64,000 nucleotides of DNA from Streptomyces malachitofuscus (GCF_014650055.1 NZ_BMUF01000008.1:1-64000); one strand, 5' to 3'; numbered from the stretch's first letter, positions 49,755 to 57,815 are shown. Notes: generated from the letters alone by a model not told the origin. Numbers and translations are program-made.

Positions 49755-51083
49755 TCAGGACTGCGGGACGGACGGCGGTGTGGTGGGCATCGGCGGCACC
49801 GCCACGGGCGGGCCGAACGAGGCCAGGAACGGCAGCTCGGGCGTCAGGTGGGCGTACTCCCGGCAGACGGCCGCCGCTTGCGCCGGCGTGGTCTCCGGGG
49901 TGCGGATGCGCGACCAGCCACCGGAGGTGTCACCGGCCACCGCGACACCGGGACGGTCCACCCGAATCGAGGTCGCGGACACGACCGCCTCAGGGGCGAT
50001 GTCGCCCAGGCCCATCTCGGCCGTCTGCTTGTCGTTTACGCGGTGCACCACACGGCCGGTGAGCTGAGCCCGCAGCGCGGTCGCACCGCGGCCGAGGTCG
50101 GAGCCGAAGCGCTGCCCGCACACCTCCAGGTAGATCCCGACCGCGCGGGCCATCTGCCCCAGCCGCACGAGCTGCATGACCGTCCGGTCCCGCGCCGCCT
50201 CGTCCTTCTTGGAGGTAACGAAGAACAGCTCCGCCACCTCATCCACCAGGACGACCAGCGGCACCGGCCGCAGCTTCTCCGGCAGGTCCCACAGATCGGA
50301 CACCCCGTGCAGGGCGAGGAGATCGAACCGTTCGCTCATCTCCAGCACCAGCGCGTCTATCAGGCGGCCGGCCATGTCCGGATCGGTGGCCAGCGCCGAC
50401 AACCGAGGCAGGTAACGGCTGTGCTCGACACCGCGCTTGCAGTCGATCCCGACCAGGCCGACCGGGAGCTTCGCCAGGCTCATCACCAGGTTGCGCTGGT
50501 ACATGGACTTGCCGGACGAGTTCGCCCCCAGGGTCAGGGCGTGCGGCATCTTGCGGTAGTCCCGCTCGAAGACCGTGCCGTCCTCCCGCAGCGCCACCGG
50601 CACCACCAGGTCACGCGGCCGGGCCTTGCGCGGCAGACGCACCCAGCGCAGCACGTCGTAGCCCGTCATCCGCAGCTCTACGTAGCCCGGCTTGGTCTCC
50701 GCCACGTTCACCGACTGCACCCCGAAGGCGTGCCGCAGCCGCTCCGAGGACACCGCCACGTCGACCGGCTCCAGACCGGCCGGCAGCCGCAGCGTGACCC
50801 GCAGGCCCGTCGAGGTCGGGCGGATGCGGCGGACCTTCGGTGCGACGGGCCGGACCTCACGGCGGGCCAGGTTGCGGGTCATGAACGCCCGCAGCCCGGT
50901 CGGCTGCACCGTCAGCCCGCACACGTCCATCGTGGACCGGTAGGACCAGGCGAACCGGCCCCAGGTCAGCGGCAGACCCACCGTCGACCAGTACACGCGC
51001 GGAGCCCGAGCCTTGGCGTAGCCGACACCGCCGGCCCCCGCTAACGCCCCCGTGGCCTCCAGCCACAACGTCCAGTCGCTCAT
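49755..51083 (-). CDS. FtsK/SpoIIIE-type DNA translocase (TraSA-like)
   Basis: The 442-residue motor transfers double-stranded DNA between mycelia. An N-terminal region precedes the FtsK domain with Walker A GANSSGKS (residues 186-193) and Walker B VVLVDEVAEL (about 268-277). IYLEVCGQRFGSDL and RVVHRVNDKQTAEMGLGD are RecA-like sensor regions. The C-terminus ends in a Pro-rich tail that could recognise the clt locus. ATG 51083 begins 2 bp after the upstream stop. Unlike E. coli conjugation no relaxase is required; this single ATPase suffices in known pSAM2-type systems. Confidence 0.94.
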   Translation of the reverse strand: MSDWTLWLEATGALAGAGGVGYAKARAPRVYWSTVGLPLTWGRFAWSYRSTMDVCGLTVQPTGLRAFMTRNLARREVRPVAPKVRRIRPTSTGLRVTLRLPAGLEPVDVAVSSERLRHAFGVQSVNVAETKPGYVELRMTGYDVLRWVRLPRKARPRDLVVPVALREDGTVFERDYRKMPHALTLGANSSGKSMYQRNLVMSLAKLPVGLVGIDCKRGVEHSRYLPRLSALATDPDMAGRLIDALVLEMSERFDLLALHGVSDLWDLPEKLRPVPLVVLVDEVAELFFVTSKKDEAARDRTVMQLVRLGQMARAVGIYLEVCGQRFGSDLGRGATALRAQLTGRVVHRVNDKQTAEMGLGDIAPEAVVSATSIRVDRPGVAVAGDTSGGWSRIRTPETTPAQAAAVCREYAHLTPELPFLASFGPPVAVPPMPTTPPSVPQS

Positions 51084-51085
51084 GG

Positions 51086-51415
51086 TCAGGCCGCCGGGGT
51101 GATCGCAACCGCGCGGAACGAGATCCCGTGCCGCTTCTGGCCGTTGAACTCGTTCTCCCAGTCACGGGCCTTGAGTCCGATGACCTTCACCGGCATGCCC
51201 GGCTGGAGGCCCTCGGGGTATCCCGTCTCCGGGATGGTCACCTGGTAGAGGTTCCCCTCCCCGTCGTCCGAGACCAGCAGGCCCACCGTCGACAGCGGAG
51301 CCCCGGTCTCCCGGTCCATCGCCCGCTCCCCGGTCTTCGCGTTCGCCAGCTTCGGCACCGGCGCGGTCGCCACGAACACCACCGCAGACGACGTGTCGAT
51401 CTTGAAGGACGGCAT
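51086..51415 (-). CDS. SCO3933-like regulatory/accessory protein of AICEs
   Basis: The 109-residue beta-rich protein starts MPSFKIDTSSAVVFVATAP. It contains ERAMDRETGAPLSTVGLLV, YPEGLQPGMPVKVIGLKARDWE and GISFRAVAI, as in the SCO3933 family encoded ahead of tra in many Streptomyces elements. It is first in the leftward tra operon. GGGAGA precedes ATG 51415. Role unknown; it resembles a single-stranded-DNA-binding-like or regulatory OB fold (inference). Confidence 0.82.
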   Translation of the reverse strand: MPSFKIDTSSAVVFVATAPVPKLANAKTGERAMDRETGAPLSTVGLLVSDDGEGNLYQVTIPETGYPEGLQPGMPVKVIGLKARDWENEFNGQKRHGISFRAVAITPAA

Positions 51416-51471
51416 CAGTTCTCCCAGCGTTGAAGACGAGGCAGCCCAAACCGGACTGCATGACGCTCGCT

Positions 51472-51541
51472 GTCCTAGGACTGCGAGCCGCTCAACGAGA
51501 TAGTGCACCGCAGTCCTAGGACTGTCAACAGTCCTAGGACT
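51472..51541. promoter_or_regulatory. three AGTCCTAGGACT-type operators for the GntR repressor
   Basis: The palindrome GTCCTAGGAC occurs at 51472-51481, 51513-51522 and 51531-51540; the last two extend to AGTCCTAGGACT and lie 18 bp apart. They sit between the divergent tra operon and GntR gene. Site 2 fills the spacer of the leftward promoter and site 3 abuts a rightward TATGTT -10 (51541-51546). This fits KorSA-type repression of transfer plus autoregulation. Confidence 0.88.
51500..51528 (-). promoter_or_regulatory. promoter of the leftward tra operon
   Basis: On the minus strand, -35 TTGACA (51523-51528) is followed by a 17-bp spacer and -10 CACTAT (51500-51505). The spacer contains operator 2, so repressor and RNA polymerase should compete. 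Confidence 0.7.
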
Positions 51542-51575
51542 ATGTTTCACTAGACCTCGGTGAGAGGGGTTCGAG

Positions 51576-52370
51576 ATGGCGTCCAAGTGGCGGGAGCTGG
51601 CAGACAAGCTGGCCGAGCAGATCAGAAGGGGTGACTACGCCCCTGGCCAGCGTCTGCCTCACATCCGAGAACTCGTCGACGCCGGTGAAGGCTCCAAGGC
51701 AACCGTGCACGCCGCCTACAAGGCACTGGAAGCCGAAGGCCTGGTCACCTCTTCGCGCGGCCACGGCACTGTCGTGCGCCAGCAGGTCCCCCTCAAGCGC
51801 TTGGGCATTGCCCGCTACGACAAGGCCAAGTGGCGAGACGGCGAGGAGGTCGCGTTCATCGCGGACCGCGTGGCATCGGGCCGCACTTACCGCCGGAACG
51901 AGCAGACCCAGACGGTGAGTCGCGTCGTGGCGCCGCCTGAGGTCGCAGCCGCACACGGGCTGCCGGAAGGCGCGGAGGTCTACGCACGCGCTCGCCTGGT
52001 CAAAGAAGGCGATCAGCCGACGCACACGTTGACGAGCTACTACCGGCCCGAGCACGTGGAGGGGACTCGACTGGTCGACCCCACGCCGGGCCCCGCCGGC
52101 CGAGGCGGCGGATTCCGTGTGCTGTACGACGCGGGGTACGAGATCGACCACATGAAGGAGCAGCTGTTCGCTCGCGCCGCCACGCCGGCCGAGGTGAAGC
52201 AGCTCCAGTTGCCGCCGGGCGAGCCGGTTGTCGAGCTGCACCGGACGACGTACACGGCGGACGGCACCGTCGTGGAGTTCGCCATCGGGGTACACGCGGC
52301 ATCACGCTTCGCGTGGGAGTACGACTTCAAGGTGCCCGACTCGGCGAGGGACGGAGAAGGACAGCAGTGA
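51576..52370 (+). CDS. GntR family (UTRA domain) regulator, KorSA-like
   Basis: The 264-residue repressor has an N-terminal winged helix (WRELADKLAEQIRRGDYAPGQRLPHIRELVDAGEGSKATVHAAYKALEAEGLVTSSRGHGTVV). A HutC-type UTRA ligand domain follows (about 90-250, EVYARARLVKEGDQPTHTLTSYY and ELHRTTYTADGTVVEFAIGV). ATG 51576 has GAGAGGGG ahead. By position and operators it corresponds to KorSA, which silences pSAM2 transfer and replication genes. Its stop overlaps the YdcF-like gene start as GTGA, so the two are co-translated. Confidence 0.93.
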   Translation: MASKWRELADKLAEQIRRGDYAPGQRLPHIRELVDAGEGSKATVHAAYKALEAEGLVTSSRGHGTVVRQQVPLKRLGIARYDKAKWRDGEEVAFIADRVASGRTYRRNEQTQTVSRVVAPPEVAAAHGLPEGAEVYARARLVKEGDQPTHTLTSYYRPEHVEGTRLVDPTPGPAGRGGGFRVLYDAGYEIDHMKEQLFARAATPAEVKQLQLPPGEPVVELHRTTYTADGTVVEFAIGVHAASRFAWEYDFKVPDSARDGEGQQ

Positions 52371-53032
52371 TCTCGACGCAGGATTGGGCAGACGCCCGGC
52401 GCGTATGGGACTACCACCAGATGGGCCATGCACCCCGGCCGTGCTCGGTAGCCATCGGACTCGGCAGTCACGACCTGGGAGTGGCTGACACCACCGTGGA
52501 CCTGTACAAGCGCGGCCTGGCCCCCCTGCTCGTGTTCACCGGAGCCACCAGCCCGACGACGCGAAAGCGCATGCCCCGCGGCGAAGCCGTCCACTACCGC
52601 GAGCGGGCATTGGAGCTGGGGGTTCCCAGCGAGGCCATCCTCGTCGAGCCGCACGCGCGGAACACCGGTGAGAACATCCGCTTCTCCCGGAAGCTGTTGG
52701 AGGAGAGCGGGGTGGAGGTCTCCTCGGTGCTGCTGATCAGCAAGCCGTACGAAGAGCGGCGCGCGTACGCCACGGCACGCAAGCTCTGGCCCGGGGTCGA
52801 AGTCGTCAGCGCTTCCACGCCCATGACCTTCGCCGAGTACGTCGACTCCATCGGTGACGCCCGCTTGGTGATCGACATGCTTGTTGGTGCCCTGCAACGG
52901 CTGATGATCTATCCGGATCAGGGATTCATGATCCGCCAGCCAGTACCCGGCGACGTGGCCGAGGCGTACGAGCGCCTGTGCCAAGCCGGGTACACGAGCC
53001 GACTCACGACCGCCGCGACATCTTCGACCTGA
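52367..53032 (+). CDS. YdcF/DUF218 family protein
   Basis: The 221-residue protein has the YdcF Rossmann-like fold. AIGLGSHDLGVADTTVDLYKRGLAPLLVFTGA lies near the start. RGEAVHYRERALELGVPSEAILVEPHARNTGENI (conserved E..ARNT-EN) and VLLISKPYEERRAYATARKLWP follow. Soluble YdcF proteins may bind nucleotides or S-adenosylmethionine; membrane relatives act in envelope metabolism. It is translationally coupled to the GntR repressor gene, an arrangement I recall from other AICEs, but its contribution to the element is unknown. GTG 52367 has GGAGAAGGA ahead. Confidence 0.88.
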   Translation: MISTQDWADARRVWDYHQMGHAPRPCSVAIGLGSHDLGVADTTVDLYKRGLAPLLVFTGATSPTTRKRMPRGEAVHYRERALELGVPSEAILVEPHARNTGENIRFSRKLLEESGVEVSSVLLISKPYEERRAYATARKLWPGVEVVSASTPMTFAEYVDSIGDARLVIDMLVGALQRLMIYPDQGFMIRQPVPGDVAEAYERLCQAGYTSRLTTAATSST

Positions 53033-53533
53033 CCAGCGGAACGAGAGCTGTTACAGGTTTCTCTACCTCATCAAGCCCCGGCTGCGCTCCGCTCCGCCGG
53101 GCGCGCTTCCCGGCTCCGCTCCGGGCGCCGCTCCTGCCTTCGGCCCGCTCCGCCCGCGCTGCGCCGACGCGCGCCCACTGCCGGGTTGGGCCGAAGGCCA
53201 TGAGGCGAGCACCGCACAGAACGACCTGCCGTCAAGACGATGCCTCCGGCGGGGGATCGGCCGGCACCGGGATGGAGGGGGCACCGTCGCCGACCGCGGG
53301 CCGGTAGTGGCATGCGGGGGAGGCTCCCATCCCGTCCACCATCGACCCAGGCAGAGCCGAGCAGACGCGGCCCAGGGCGTCCAGGTCGTTCGTACAGTGG
53401 CGCGCTCCACCTGGACGCCCTGAACCACGCCCGCTCCACGGAGTGTGGGTCGACGGCGGACGGGATGGGAGCTGGGGAGTGGTGGGTTGAGGAGATTCCT
53501 CCGCCTATCCGCCATGTGGCCTAACCTCTACAC
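53033..53533. other. 501-bp gene-free AICE segment with inverted repeats
   Basis: No convincing gene is present. A perfect 14-bp inverted repeat (CAGGGCGTCCAGGT at 53373-53386 and ACCTGGACGCCCTG at 53409-53422, 22-nt loop) stands out. A second pair, GCCTTCGGCCC/GGGCCGAAGGC, lies at about 53137-53199. Candidates are the clt transfer locus, an origin, or a terminator for the GntR-YdcF unit. Confidence 0.5.
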
Positions 53534-54070
53534 ATGGCCGAAGGACGCCCCTCCATCCCCGCAGAACTCAGGCGCCGCGTACTCGTCGAGGCTGGGCATC
53601 GATGCGCTATCCCAACTTGCAGGCAACACCCTGTCGACATCGAGCACATTGATGACTGGGCGCAGGTCAAGAAGCACGAGTTCGAGAACCTGATCGCCCT
53701 GTGTCCTACCTGTCATCGACGCAAGGGAAACGGGGCCAACCAGATTGACCGCAAGTCGCTCCGCCAGTACAAGGCGAACCTTGCGGTGCTCAACAGTCGA
53801 TACGGAGACACTGAGCGTCGACTTATTGAGCTCTACGCCGGCTACTTGAAGCGAGGAACTCCCGCAGCACGAGAAGAGGTGCACTTCCGATTGGGAGTCG
53901 GGTCTGAGCTCCAAGTGATGTACTTGATCCAGGATGGCTACCTCGTCCGACTCCCCTGGGGAGGCGTGCAGATCGGCGATGTACCCATGCTGGAGATGTA
54001 CCAGTTCACTAAAGCAGGTACTGAGTTCGTCGAGCGATGGGCCGCCGCGCAGCCGATCGATCCCGAGTGA
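53534..54070 (+). CDS. HNH endonuclease domain protein, AICE cargo
   Basis: The 178-residue protein has a compact HNH domain: HRCAIPTCRQHPVDIEHIDDW supplies two Cys and the catalytic His. FENLIALCPTCHRRKGNG supplies the Asn, the CxxC pair and the final His. A region of about 90 residues (SELQVMYLIQDGYLVRLPWG, MYQFTKAGTEFVERW) follows, which looks like a winged-helix or sensor module. Codon GC3 is lower than in neighbouring genes, suggesting separate acquisition. ATG 53534 lies 7 bp behind a TAACCT -10-like element with no ribosome binding site, so a leaderless transcript is likely. A defence role is possible but unproven. Confidence 0.85.
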   Translation: MAEGRPSIPAELRRRVLVEAGHRCAIPTCRQHPVDIEHIDDWAQVKKHEFENLIALCPTCHRRKGNGANQIDRKSLRQYKANLAVLNSRYGDTERRLIELYAGYLKRGTPAAREEVHFRLGVGSELQVMYLIQDGYLVRLPWGGVQIGDVPMLEMYQFTKAGTEFVERWAAAQPIDPE

Positions 54071-54283
54071 GCCGAAAGCGGTTGACCGAAGTCGACAACA
54101 CCGCGTGATCGACCTGACAAGGATGAGGCGACGCAGCCGGGTGGCAGTACAGCAACCACAGCAGCCGACCCCGTCCGGCGGCGCCTTCGGAAAGCCGTAG
54201 CGCGACCGGTATGACCCTCACCAACCGATCCACATAGAGCTACGGATCAGATGCTGAGCCTCTGTAGCAGGCATCATGAGCCC

Positions 54284-54622
54284 GTGGGGATAGACGTGGA
54301 GCTGCACTCAGCACGGCCGACGCGTAACTGGCGCAAGTCCCGAGCGACGCTGCTACAGAGTTCGTACGGGCACGGGGACGCGTTGGCCGATGCGATCGGC
54401 TCGCTCCAGTTGCTCGGAGTTCCTGGGCGGCTGACCGCCGTAGATCTGTACGGGGACGCTCTGATGAACAAGCAGAAGGCTGCCGTTGCTCTCGGTGAGA
54501 TCCCCGCTCTACGGCAACGGTGCACCGACGAGCGTCAGCTCGCTGCCTTGGACGACCTTGCAAGATTGCTGGAGCAGTGCGCGGGCACTCCAGGCAGCTA
54601 TCTGTGGTTCCAGGGCGACTGA
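54284..54622 (+). CDS. conserved hypothetical protein, AICE cargo
   Basis: The 112-residue protein starts at GTG 54284 (MGIDVELHSARPTRNWRKSR). It continues with LLQSSYGHGDALADAIGSLQLLGV, TAVDLYGDALMNKQKAAVALGEI and LARLLEQCAGTPGSYLWFQGD. It appears soluble and helical. I recognise the MGIDVExHSARPT opening from other Streptomyces hypothetical proteins but know no function. GC3 is below the genome norm. It is the last gene before attR; the preceding 213 bp (54071-54283) hold no gene. Confidence 0.68.
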   Translation: MGIDVELHSARPTRNWRKSRATLLQSSYGHGDALADAIGSLQLLGVPGRLTAVDLYGDALMNKQKAAVALGEIPALRQRCTDERQLAALDDLARLLEQCAGTPGSYLWFQGD

Positions 54623-54720
54623 AGCCGTGCCCCATCCGTGCCCGACAGACCGGTAACTCACGGGGAACCATGGGCACCAGCAGGTAACGCGCATGAGGAA
54701 GGCCCCCGACCGATGTTCCT

Positions 54721-54808
54721 GGTCAGGGGCCGTTCTCAGTGCTCGTCGCGCGGAGGCGGTGGGATTTGAACCCACGGTGACATCGCTGCCACGACGGTTT
54801 TCAAGACC
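54721..54808. repeat. attR: 88-bp attachment-site direct repeat
   Basis: It is identical to 44829-44916. It lies within the complete tRNA-Ser(UGA) gene and extends 30 bp beyond its 3' end, into a terminator-like hairpin (54701-54731) supplied by the element. Confidence 0.95.
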
Positions 54809-54837
54809 GTTCCCTTAGGCCGCTCGGGCACACCTCC
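54751..54837 (-). tRNA. tRNA-Ser (anticodon UGA), AICE integration target
   Basis: The 87-nt class II tRNA has acceptor stem GGAGGTG/CGCCTCC with discriminator G. The anticodon stem-loop ACGGT-CTTGAAA-ACCGT gives anticodon UGA. The 5' 29 nt are chromosomal, and the rest now comes from the element's attP but is identical in sequence to the displaced remnant. It reads UCA, so its integrity matters. Confidence 0.97.
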
Positions 54838-54901
54838 CCGCGCCTGCCGGTGATCGGCGGCGCGGGGACAAGGGTAACGGGTCCGGGGTTCGGGGGTGTG
54901 G

Positions 54902-56431
54902 TCAGCTGTCGCCCACGCGGGAGCCCAGGGTGAGTTCCGTGGTGCGCTCCTTGCCGCCGCGCTCGTAGGTGATCGTGACCTCGTCGCCCGGCTTGTGGGT
55001 CCAGATCTCGCCGATCAGGGTGGGGCCGGAGTCGATGACCCGGTCGTCGAGCTTGGTGATGACGTCACCGGGCTTCAGGCCGGCCTTGTCGGCGGGGCCG
55101 CCGGGGTCGACGGGCTCGGAGCCGCCCGCTCCCTGCTCGGTGATCTTCGCGCCGCCCGTCGTCTCCTCCAGGGAGACCGACGCGCCGATCTTGGCGTACA
55201 CCGGCTTGCCCGTCCTGATCAGCTCCTGGGCGACGTACTTGGCCTGGTTGATCGGGATGGCGAAGCCCAGGCCGATGGAGCCGGCCTGGCCCGTGCCGAA
55301 GCCTCCGTTGCCGGTGGACTGGATCGCGGAGTTGATGCCGATGACGTTGCCCTGCGCGTCCAGCAGCGGACCGCCGGAGTTGCCGGGGTTGATGGAGGCG
55401 TCGGTCTGCAGGGCGCTCATGTAGGAGGCCTGGCTGCCGCTGCCGTCGCTGGAGGCCACCGGGCGGTTCTTCGCGCTGATGATGCCCGTGGTCACCGTGT
55501 TGGACAGGCCGAAGGGCGCGCCGATCGCGATGGTCGAGTCGCCGACGGTGACTTCGTCGGAGTTGCCCAGGGGGAGGGGGTTCAGGTCCGAGGGGGCGTC
55601 GTTCAGCTTGATGACCGCGACGTCGTAGCCCTGTGCGTGACCGACCACCTCGGCGTCGTACTTCTTGCCGTCGGGGAAGGACGCCGTCACCTTGCCGCCG
55701 TCGACGGCCTCCGCCACGACGTGGTTGTTGGTGACGATGTGGCCCTGCTTGTCGAAGACGAAGCCCGTGCCGGTGCCGCCCTCGCCGCTGCTGCTCTCGG
55801 CCTCGATGGTCACCGTGCTGGGCAGCGCCTTCGAGGCCACGGCGGCGACCGTGCCCGGGTCGCGCTTGACGTTGCCGCCGCTGGTGGAGGACGAGACGGT
55901 CGTCGAGCCGCTGCTGTCGTTCTCCTTGGCCAGCGTGTAGCCGAGGCCGCCGCCCGCGCCGCCCGCGACCAGCGCGGCCGCCAGGACCGCGGCGATCATG
56001 CGCCCGCGCCCGCCGCCGTTCTTCGGTGCCGGCTGCTGGTACGAGGAGCCCCATCCGCCGTGTCCCGCACCGCCGTCGCCGTACGACGGGGTGGCCGGCG
56101 GCGGGGGCGGGGGCCAGGAGGCGTCGGGGGCGGAGGAGGAGTGGGCCCCGGGCGGAGGGCCGGCGGGCGCGGCGCCGTGGGAGGCGGGGTCCTGAGTCCC
56201 GTCGCCGTCCCGGGGGCCGTACGCGCTCTCGGCCGTCGGGGGCTGCGGGGCCGTGCCGTGCCCCTGGCCGCCCGCGGCCTGCGCGCCCGCGGGCGGCGGT
56301 GCGGCCGGACCCGGAGCCGCCCCCGGGGCGTGGTACCCCTGGTGCGCCGAAGCAGCCGGAGCATCCACCGGCGCGGGCGGCGGTGCGGACGGGGCCGGGG
56401 GTACCGCGCCGCCCTCGTTCTCGGTGCTCAC
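54902..56431 (-). CDS. HtrA/DegP-like membrane-anchored serine protease with PDZ domain
   Basis: The 509-residue protein has a Pro/Ala/Gly-rich cytoplasmic region (1-140) and a membrane anchor at about 145-168 (MIAAVLAAALVAGGAGGG). The trypsin-like domain has the catalytic triad visible as His (VTNNHVV), Asp (GYDVAVIKL) and Ser (NPGNSGGPLLD). A C-terminal PDZ domain contains GGPADKAGLKPGDVITKLDDRVIDSGPTLIGEI. It works outside the membrane in protein quality control or envelope stress. GTG 56431 was chosen for GAGGAGA upstream. It begins the chromosomal sequence to the right of the AICE. Confidence 0.95.
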   Translation of the reverse strand: MSTENEGGAVPPAPSAPPPAPVDAPAASAHQGYHAPGAAPGPAAPPPAGAQAAGGQGHGTAPQPPTAESAYGPRDGDGTQDPASHGAAPAGPPPGAHSSSAPDASWPPPPPPATPSYGDGGAGHGGWGSSYQQPAPKNGGGRGRMIAAVLAAALVAGGAGGGLGYTLAKENDSSGSTTVSSSTSGGNVKRDPGTVAAVASKALPSTVTIEAESSSGEGGTGTGFVFDKQGHIVTNNHVVAEAVDGGKVTASFPDGKKYDAEVVGHAQGYDVAVIKLNDAPSDLNPLPLGNSDEVTVGDSTIAIGAPFGLSNTVTTGIISAKNRPVASSDGSGSQASYMSALQTDASINPGNSGGPLLDAQGNVIGINSAIQSTGNGGFGTGQAGSIGLGFAIPINQAKYVAQELIRTGKPVYAKIGASVSLEETTGGAKITEQGAGGSEPVDPGGPADKAGLKPGDVITKLDDRVIDSGPTLIGEIWTHKPGDEVTITYERGGKERTTELTLGSRVGDS

Positions 56432-56720
56432 AGCTTCTCTCCTCGATCCACGGCTGTTGTTCTCGGTCGCACTCGGTCCCGCTCGTTCACGCACGTCCAC
56501 GAGTCCGGCGCGATGCAGCTGTGCATGTCCCTTTGTATGACGTCAGCTTTTCCCACGGGCCGTCAGGGCACCATAAGCCGTTCCTGTGGGTCCGGGATCA
56601 TTCTTTATATAGGGCATTACTCACGTAAGGCGCGCTAGCTCGATGCCTCCGACCGGACGCCGACACCGTTCACGCCACTCCGAGCGCTCGTCCACGCGCG
56701 CGCGGTGGCACCATGACGCG

Positions 56721-57551
56721 GTGACCCACGCACGGCAGCACCCGACCCAAGTCGTCGCGCACCGCGGGGCCTCCGAGGACGCCCCGGAACACACCCTGGC
56801 CGCCTATCGCAAGGCGATCGAGGACGGTGCGGACGCGCTCGAATGCGATGTGCGCCTGACCGCCGACGGCCACCTCGTGTGCGTTCACGACCGCCGTATC
56901 AACCGTACGTCCAACGGGCGCGGTGCGGTGTCGGCGCTCGAGCTCTCCGATCTCGCCGCCCTGGACTTCGGCTCGTGGAAGAGCCGTGACCCCGCGGGAG
57001 GGCCACGCGTCGAGGAGCCCGACTGGGAGCACCGCCCGGAGGACCGCGAGGCGACCTCCGTCCTCACCCTGGAACGGCTGCTCGAACTCGTCTCCGACGC
57101 CGGACGCCGGGTCGAGCTGGCGATCGAGACCAAGCACCCCACGCGCTGGGCGGGGCAGGTGGAGGAGCGGCTGCTGGTCCTGCTCAAGCGGTTCGGCCTG
57201 GACGCTCCCGCCGCCCCCGAGGACTCGCCGGTGCGCGTGATGAGCTTCTCCGCGCGGTCGCTGCACCGGGTACAGGCCACGTCGCCGACGCTGCCCACGG
57301 TCCACCTCACGCAGTTCGTCACACCGCGGCTGCGTGACGGACGGCTGCCCGTCGGCGTGGGCATCGCGGGCCCCTCGATCCGCATCGTGCGCAGTCATCC
57401 GGCGTGCATCGAACGCCTCAAGCGTTCCGGCCACCAGGTGCACGTGTGGACCGTGAACGAACCGGAGGACGTGGACCTCTGCGTGGACCTCGGCGTCGAC
57501 GCCATCATCACCAACCGTCCCCGCGCGGTGCTCGACCGGCTCGGACGCTGA
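56721..57551 (+). CDS. glycerophosphodiester phosphodiesterase (GDPD)
   Basis: The 276-residue TIM-barrel enzyme hydrolyses glycerophosphodiesters to an alcohol and glycerol-3-phosphate. Motifs: HRGASEDAPEHTLAAYRKAIEDGADALECDVRLTADGHLVCVHDRR (catalytic His pair and the E-D metal ligands), LAIETKHP and the C-terminal VHVWTVNEPEDVDLCVDLGVDAIITNRP. GTG 56721 gives the usual N-terminus just before the first strand; no signal peptide is seen, so it is cytoplasmic. It is divergent from the HtrA gene across a 289-bp gap without other genes. Confidence 0.94.
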   Translation: MTHARQHPTQVVAHRGASEDAPEHTLAAYRKAIEDGADALECDVRLTADGHLVCVHDRRINRTSNGRGAVSALELSDLAALDFGSWKSRDPAGGPRVEEPDWEHRPEDREATSVLTLERLLELVSDAGRRVELAIETKHPTRWAGQVEERLLVLLKRFGLDAPAAPEDSPVRVMSFSARSLHRVQATSPTLPTVHLTQFVTPRLRDGRLPVGVGIAGPSIRIVRSHPACIERLKRSGHQVHVWTVNEPEDVDLCVDLGVDAIITNRPRAVLDRLGR

Positions 57552-57815
57552 CCGCGCGGTGATCCCCTCTTGTCACATCCTCCCCATCCGCCCCGGAAAT
57601 TCCCCGCAGATGTCTTGACCGCGTGCTTCGGGCGGGAGCATCCTCACATCTCGGCCACACCGACGAATTCCAGCCACATGGCTACAGGGAGTGCTCCGGC
57701 GCGTTCGGTGCGTACTCGCTCGTTCCGAGTGCGTCACCGCTCATGGATTGGCCGGTTTCCGGTTCAGGCCATTGGGGCATCCACACCGTGGCGTGGGGCG
57801 AAGGAGGTCTCGGGG

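Larger units (their letters stand above)
44829..54808. mobile_element. pSAM2-like actinomycete integrative and conjugative element (AICE) in tRNA-Ser(UGA)
   Basis: The element spans 9,892 bp from one att copy to the next. It carries every AICE module. Site-specific recombination is int and xis (45578-46935). Replication is a RepSA-type initiator (46932-48320). Transfer and spread comprise small zinc proteins, SpdD-like and DUF2637 genes, and FtsK-like Tra (48317-51083). Control is an SCO3933-like protein and a GntR/KorSA-like repressor (51086-52370). Additional cargo includes YdcF-like, HNH nuclease, small membrane and unknown proteins. Core genes overlap tightly and look intact, so it may still be mobile. 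Confidence 0.93.

Noticed and set aside
53063..53515. short frames on both strands in the gene-free AICE segment
   Set aside because: They are Arg/Pro/Ser-rich, lack ribosome binding sites and overlap inverted repeats; none has a recognisable motif.
44917..54720. Possibility that the element is a prophage
   Set aside because: There are no capsid, portal, terminase or lysis genes; the FtsK-like Tra, Spd-like proteins and RepSA-type initiator identify an AICE.
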